From NCBI GenBank assembly GCA_021781495.1, contig JAJXWS010000001.1:1-64000 (forward strand): DNA of 64,000 bases. The letters run 5' to 3'. The DNA comes from Acidobacteriota bacterium (lineage in GTDB: Bacteria; Acidobacteriota; Terriglobia; Terriglobales; Acidobacteriaceae). The translations under genes were made by a program, and so were the position numbers. Position 1 is the first letter of the stretch; each line of letters opens with the position of its first letter. This document shows, one piece after another, positions 61,037 through 64,000 of this stretch. The notes beneath the pieces are model-generated. The model saw only the letters and a program-made list of their open reading frames with translations, did not search any database and was not told the origin of the DNA.

Positions 61037-62251
61037 ATGACGGAGACGGCTGCGCGTCCGCAACTTGCCCACCTGACCGCTGCGCTGGACGAGCTGCGTG
61101 CCAAGGGAACCTACTTCAAGCTGCGCGTGCTGGAGGATCAGCAGGCGCCGGTGTGCCACTACGACGGCAAGGAAGTCATTAACCTGGCCAGCAACAACTA
61201 CCTGGGACTGGCCAACCACCCCCGGCTGATTGAAGCGGCAATTGCGGCCACACGCACCTACGGCGTGGGCTCCGGCGCGGTGCGGACCATCGCCGGTACC
61301 ATGCGCATCCACATGGAGCTGGAGGAGAAGATTGCCCGCTTCAAGAACGTGGAAGCGTGCGTGGTCTTCCAGAGCGGCTTTGCGGCCAACGCGGGCACGG
61401 TCAGCGCCATCCTCGGCAAAGAGGACTACATCCTGTCCGACGAGCTCAACCACGCCAGCATCATCGACGGCGCACGGCTCTCGCGGGCCAAAATCAAGGT
61501 CTTTCGCCACAAGGACGTTGCTCACTGCGAGGAGCTGCTGAAAGAGGTGGCCGGCGAGCCCGGCCATAAGCTGTTGATTACCGACGGCGTCTTCAGCATG
61601 GACGGCGACATAGGGCCGGTGGACAAGCTGGCCGCGCTGGCGGAAAAATACGGCGCCATCATGATGGTGGACGACGCGCATGCCTCCGGCGTGCTGGGCC
61701 GCAACGGGCGCGGCAGCATCGACCACTTCCACATGCACGGGCGCGTGGATATTCAGGTGGGCACGCTCTCCAAGGCCATTGGCGCGCTGGGCGGCTACGT
61801 GTGCGGCTCGCGCGACCTCATCGACTACCTCTACCACCGCGCGCGGCCGTTCCTGTTCTCCACCTCGCATCCGCCGTCGGTGGCGGCCACGTGCATCGCC
61901 GCATTCGACATCCTGGAGAACGAGCCGGAACGCATCGATCGGCTGTGGGCCAACACCCGCTATCTGCAGGGCGAGCTCAAGCGCGCAGGCTTCAACATTG
62001 GCGGCGTGAACACCCCCGCCACCGAAACGCCGATTACCCCCGTGATCGTGGGCGACGGCCGCGCGGCCATGGAGTTCAGCAAGGCCCTGTTCGACGAAGG
62101 CGTGATGGGCACCGGCATCGCCTTCCCCACCGTGCCGGAGGGCAAGGCGCGCATCCGGCTCATCGTCACCAGCGAGCACACCCGCGCGCAGCTCGACCGC
62201 GCGCTGGAAACGCTGGAGTGCGTGGCGAAGCGGATGGGGATTCTACAATAG
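61037..62251 (+). CDS. kbl: Glycine C-acetyltransferase (2-amino-3-ketobutyrate CoA ligase)
   Basis: 404 residues, an alpha-oxoamine synthase. PLP lysine is Lys246 in GTLSKAIGALGGY; other family motifs are NNYLGLANHP, SDELNHASIIDGARLS, TDGVFSMDGDI and VDDAHASGVLG. The TDGVFSMDG signature favours Kbl over BioF, though the latter or a serine palmitoyltransferase-like role cannot be excluded from sequence. Kbl cleaves 2-amino-3-oxobutyrate to glycine and acetyl-CoA in threonine breakdown; tdh is not adjacent. GAGG lies 9 nt before the ATG. ruvA follows after 7 nt. Confidence 0.9.
   Translation: MTETAARPQLAHLTAALDELRAKGTYFKLRVLEDQQAPVCHYDGKEVINLASNNYLGLANHPRLIEAAIAATRTYGVGSGAVRTIAGTMRIHMELEEKIARFKNVEACVVFQSGFAANAGTVSAILGKEDYILSDELNHASIIDGARLSRAKIKVFRHKDVAHCEELLKEVAGEPGHKLLITDGVFSMDGDIGPVDKLAALAEKYGAIMMVDDAHASGVLGRNGRGSIDHFHMHGRVDIQVGTLSKAIGALGGYVCGSRDLIDYLYHRARPFLFSTSHPPSVAATCIAAFDILENEPERIDRLWANTRYLQGELKRAGFNIGGVNTPATETPITPVIVGDGRAAMEFSKALFDEGVMGTGIAFPTVPEGKARIRLIVTSEHTRAQLDRALETLECVAKRMGILQ
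62244..62249 (+). promoter_or_regulatory. Candidate -10 box of ruvA inside the end of kbl
   Basis: TACAAT at the very end of kbl, 9 nt before the ruvA ATG. It gives ruvA a possible promoter of its own with almost no leader. Confidence 0.4.
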
Positions 62252-62258
62252 GGCACAC

Positions 62259-62849
62259 ATGATCGCTCATCTGCGCGGCAAGCTCATCCACAAAGAACCC
62301 GGTCAGGCCATCATGGAGTGCGCCGGCGTCGGCTACGACGTCACCATCTCCGTGCCCACGTTTACAGCCCTGCCCTCCGTTGGCGCGGAGGCGTCGCTCC
62401 ACATCCACACGCAGGTCAGCGAGGACCAGATTGCGCTGTTCGGCTTTCTGGACCGCGAGGAGAAGCGCCTCTTTGAGCGGCTGATTACCGTGAGCGGCGT
62501 GGGGCCCAAGCTGGCCATCAAGATGCTGAGCGGCCTCTCCAGCGAGCGCACGGTGCAGGCGATTCGCGGGCAGGACCATGCGCAACTGGTGCGCATCCCC
62601 GGCGTGGGCAAAAAGCTGGCCGAGCGGCTCGTCGTCGAGCTGAAAGACAAGCTGGACGACTTTGCCGTGGCCCCGGCGCCGAAGGCGGTGCAGGGCGCGG
62701 CGGTGGACGATGTGCTCTCCGCGCTCGTCAATCTCGGCTACCAGCGGCCCGCGGCGGAGAAGGCTATCGAGCAGGCCGTGGCGAAGGATGCCGCGCTCAA
62801 GGACGACTTCGACGGCCTCTTCCGCGGCGCGCTGAAGGTGATTCGCTAA
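62259..62849 (+). CDS. ruvA: Holliday junction DNA helicase subunit RuvA
   Basis: 196 residues. It binds four-way junctions as a tetramer and recruits RuvB. The N-terminal OB-fold (MIAHLRGKL, GYDV) is followed by helix-hairpin-helix motifs VSGVGPKLAIKML and IPGVGKKLAERL, and the C-terminal RuvB-contacting domain begins near DVLSALVNLGY. All are complete. ruvB and ruvC are not in the window. The start lies 7 nt after kbl, with a TACAAT box 9 nt upstream. Confidence 0.97.
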   Translation: MIAHLRGKLIHKEPGQAIMECAGVGYDVTISVPTFTALPSVGAEASLHIHTQVSEDQIALFGFLDREEKRLFERLITVSGVGPKLAIKMLSGLSSERTVQAIRGQDHAQLVRIPGVGKKLAERLVVELKDKLDDFAVAPAPKAVQGAAVDDVLSALVNLGYQRPAAEKAIEQAVAKDAALKDDFDGLFRGALKVIR

Positions 62850-62861
62850 ACTGGTTGCGCC

Positions 62862-63605
62862 ATGGCCCGTTCCCCAAAACCTGCTCCCCAGGCTGCGCTG
62901 CCGTACTTTCGTCCCGCCGCGCTCACCTTTCTGCGCAATCTGGCACGGAACAATGACCGCGAGTGGTTCACGCCGCGCAAGGCCGTGTTTGAGGCAGAGT
63001 TGAAGGAGCCGATGCTGGCCATCGTCCGCCGGGTGACGGACGCCATGCTGGAGTTCGCGCCGGAGCATGTGCGGCCCGCGGAAAAGTCTCTGTTCCGCAT
63101 CTATCGCGACACGCGCTTCAGCAACGACAAGCGCCCCTACAAGACGCATATCGCCGCATGGTGGTCGCACCAGGGACTGCAGAAGACCTCCGGCGCGGGC
63201 TACTACTTCCACGTGAGCGCAAAGGAAGTGGTGATTGCGGCAGGCGCATACATGCCGGAGAAGGAACAGCTCGCCGCCATTCGCCACTGGCTGCTGGAGC
63301 ACCACGCGGAGTTTCGCAAGGTGCTGCGCGCGGCGGCGCTGCGAAAGGCCTTCACTGAGTTTGAAGGCAACGCGCTGACCCGGCCGCCAAAGGGCTTCCC
63401 CAAGGAGCACCCGGCGCTGGACCTGATCCAGTGCCGCCAGTGGGGACTGGCCGCCACGCTGCCCGGCCAGGCCGCGCTGAAGCCGGACTTTGCGGCAACA
63501 ATTACGCGGCACCTCAAGCTGGCAGCGCCGGTCGTTGAAGCGCTGAATACGCCGATTGTGGCCGCGCTGGCGCCAAAGAAAAAGGTGCTCTTCGGGCTGC
63601 GCTAG
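62862..63605 (+). CDS. DUF2461 family protein
   Basis: 247 residues, the usual length for TIGR02453/DUF2461. Conserved segments are LTFLRNLARNNDREWFTPRKAVFE near the N-terminus, SLFRIYRDTRFSNDKRPYKTHIAAWW in the middle and GAGYYFHVS, with several invariant Arg, Asp and Trp residues. No biochemical function is established for the family. A TAAACT box lies 9 nt before the ATG. It starts 12 nt after ruvA and may be read through from it. Confidence 0.9.
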   Translation: MARSPKPAPQAALPYFRPAALTFLRNLARNNDREWFTPRKAVFEAELKEPMLAIVRRVTDAMLEFAPEHVRPAEKSLFRIYRDTRFSNDKRPYKTHIAAWWSHQGLQKTSGAGYYFHVSAKEVVIAAGAYMPEKEQLAAIRHWLLEHHAEFRKVLRAAALRKAFTEFEGNALTRPPKGFPKEHPALDLIQCRQWGLAATLPGQAALKPDFAATITRHLKLAAPVVEALNTPIVAALAPKKKVLFGLR

Positions 63606-63667
63606 CGAACACGCAAAAGCGCTGATTTTGCGCGCCTGCGCGGCTGTTGCTCCGCGAAAAGCCTGCT

Positions 63668-63710
63668 AAAACAGGCAAAAAACCGCAAAAATAGGCAAAA
63701 TAGGCACAAA
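63668..63710. repeat. Helically phased A-tracts (curved DNA)
   Basis: Five runs of 3-6 As centre at about 63669, 63679, 63689, 63698 and 63709, spaced 9.5-10.5 bp. Three copies of AAAA(C/T)AGGC underlie part of this. Such phasing gives strong intrinsic bending about 40 bp upstream of the promoter. Confidence 0.75.
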
Positions 63711-63746
63711 TACCCAAGAAAATTGTGGAAATCCCTAGTTTTTCCG

Positions 63747-63776
63747 TTGACTTTGACCGGCCCAAAGGGGCATTGT
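63747..63776 (+). promoter_or_regulatory. Candidate promoter of the HU gene
   Basis: TTGACT (63747-63752) and CATTGT (63771-63776) with an 18-bp spacer. The overlapping dyad TTGACC (63753-63758) and GGTCAA (63777-63782) could be an operator. The -10 match is only 3 of 6. Confidence 0.4.
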
Positions 63777-63963
63777 GGTCAACGACGGGGTTTTGAAGAA
63801 CCCGCATGAATACAGGGGTTTCGTGGACACGTTGCCTTGGTCGCACGGCCTTCATGCGGAAAACGTCCGGCCCCGGCGACGGGCTTCCTCAAAGGGTACG
63901 GACGGAAGAGAACCCAGGCAACAATCGGCTGCCCCGAGGGCACGCCCAGAAGGAGAACACACA

Positions 63964-64000
63964 ATGGCAACTGGTATGACCAAGACCGCCCTGACGCGGC
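63964..64000 (+). CDS. hup: HU family DNA-binding protein (5' end only)
   Basis: Only 12 codons are inside the window, reading MATGMTKTALTR. This opening is typical of acidobacterial HU-type nucleoid proteins (MTKTAL followed by a helix). AAGGAG lies 8 nt before the ATG, a strong ribosome site. The assignment rests on a very short sequence. The upstream curved DNA and long leader fit a highly expressed nucleoid protein gene. Confidence 0.6.
   Translation, partial: MATGMTKTALTR

Larger units (their letters stand above)
63606..63963. other. Intergenic region upstream of the HU gene with phased A-tracts and promoter
   Basis: 358 nt with no credible gene. It contains helically phased A-tracts (63668-63710), a TTGACT -35 box (63747-63752) with a dyad TTGACC-N18-GGTCAA over it, and a leader of roughly 180 nt before the HU start. 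Confidence 0.6.

Noticed and set aside
63514-63855. 113-codon frame upstream of the HU gene on the minus strand
   Set aside because: It crosses the phased A-tracts and the promoter and has no ribosome site or family features.

Overview
This is a GC-rich (low 60s percent by eye) bacterial chromosome segment with densely packed housekeeping and accessory genes on both strands. The gene content (hopanoid-type glycosyltransferase HpnI, SpoIIE-type phosphatase with a 7TM-like N-terminus, Ig-like cell-surface protein, GH67 alpha-glucuronidase, HU protein beginning MATGMTKTAL, several RND pumps) best fits an Acidobacteriota soil bacterium of the Terriglobia/Acidobacteriaceae kind. That placement is inference from gene families, not from an rRNA. 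I see no rRNA, tRNA, CRISPR array, insertion sequence, prophage or origin.

Layout. 1-2.9 kb: an orphan Flp pilin, a secreted S10 serine peptidase and a cold-shock protein, all leftward. 3-8.6 kb: a rightward sugar block (group II PLP decarboxylase, galactose-mutarotase-like epimerase, galactokinase, short glucan phosphorylase) closed by a textbook terminator. 8.7-16.6 kb: a leftward MdtABC-like operon (adaptor plus two RND pumps). 17-25 kb: a HAD-UbiA fusion, a probable SRP RNA (ffs), then a complete RND-adaptor-outer-membrane-factor operon. 25-27.4 kb: HpnI plus a Rieske oxygenase. 27.4-37 kb: a SpoIIE-type phosphatase, small membrane proteins, GcvT, a secreted protein of unknown function, an M48 protease, and a beta-barrel protein behind a sigma-54 promoter. 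37-46.7 kb: conserved metabolism (frr, lipA, folP, purA, mutM) with PBP4, a polysaccharide deacetylase and a small cytochrome c. 46.7-47.6 kb: almost no genes. 47.6-55.2 kb: a receiver-like protein with a basic Gln-rich tail, HIT, ThpR, a molybdopterin oxidoreductase, a rhodanese and TrpB2. 55.3-64 kb: secreted alpha-glucuronidase, fused PabB-PabC, Ig-like protein, Kbl, RuvA, DUF2461 and the start of an HU gene.

Functional themes. Two efflux systems share one oddity: Thr/Ala/Pro-rich inserts at the same periplasmic hairpin of two otherwise different pumps. Folate synthesis is represented twice (FolP and PabBC). Glycan use is represented by galactokinase, glucan phosphorylase and alpha-glucuronidase. 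Envelope functions include HpnI, PBP4, the deacetylase, M48 and the porin-like protein.

Regulation visible in the sequence. Many genes carry a TACAAT-like -10 box only 5-10 nt before the start codon, which predicts leaderless or nearly leaderless mRNAs. There is one near-perfect sigma-54 promoter with an upstream dyad, a run of helically phased A-tracts ahead of the HU gene, and several strong intrinsic terminators. The most notable findings are the leaderless promoter pattern, the SRP RNA hidden in front of the third RND pump, the shared pump inserts, the sigma-54 unit, the phased A-tracts and a 20-bp tandem repeat that forms the end of the HIT gene.
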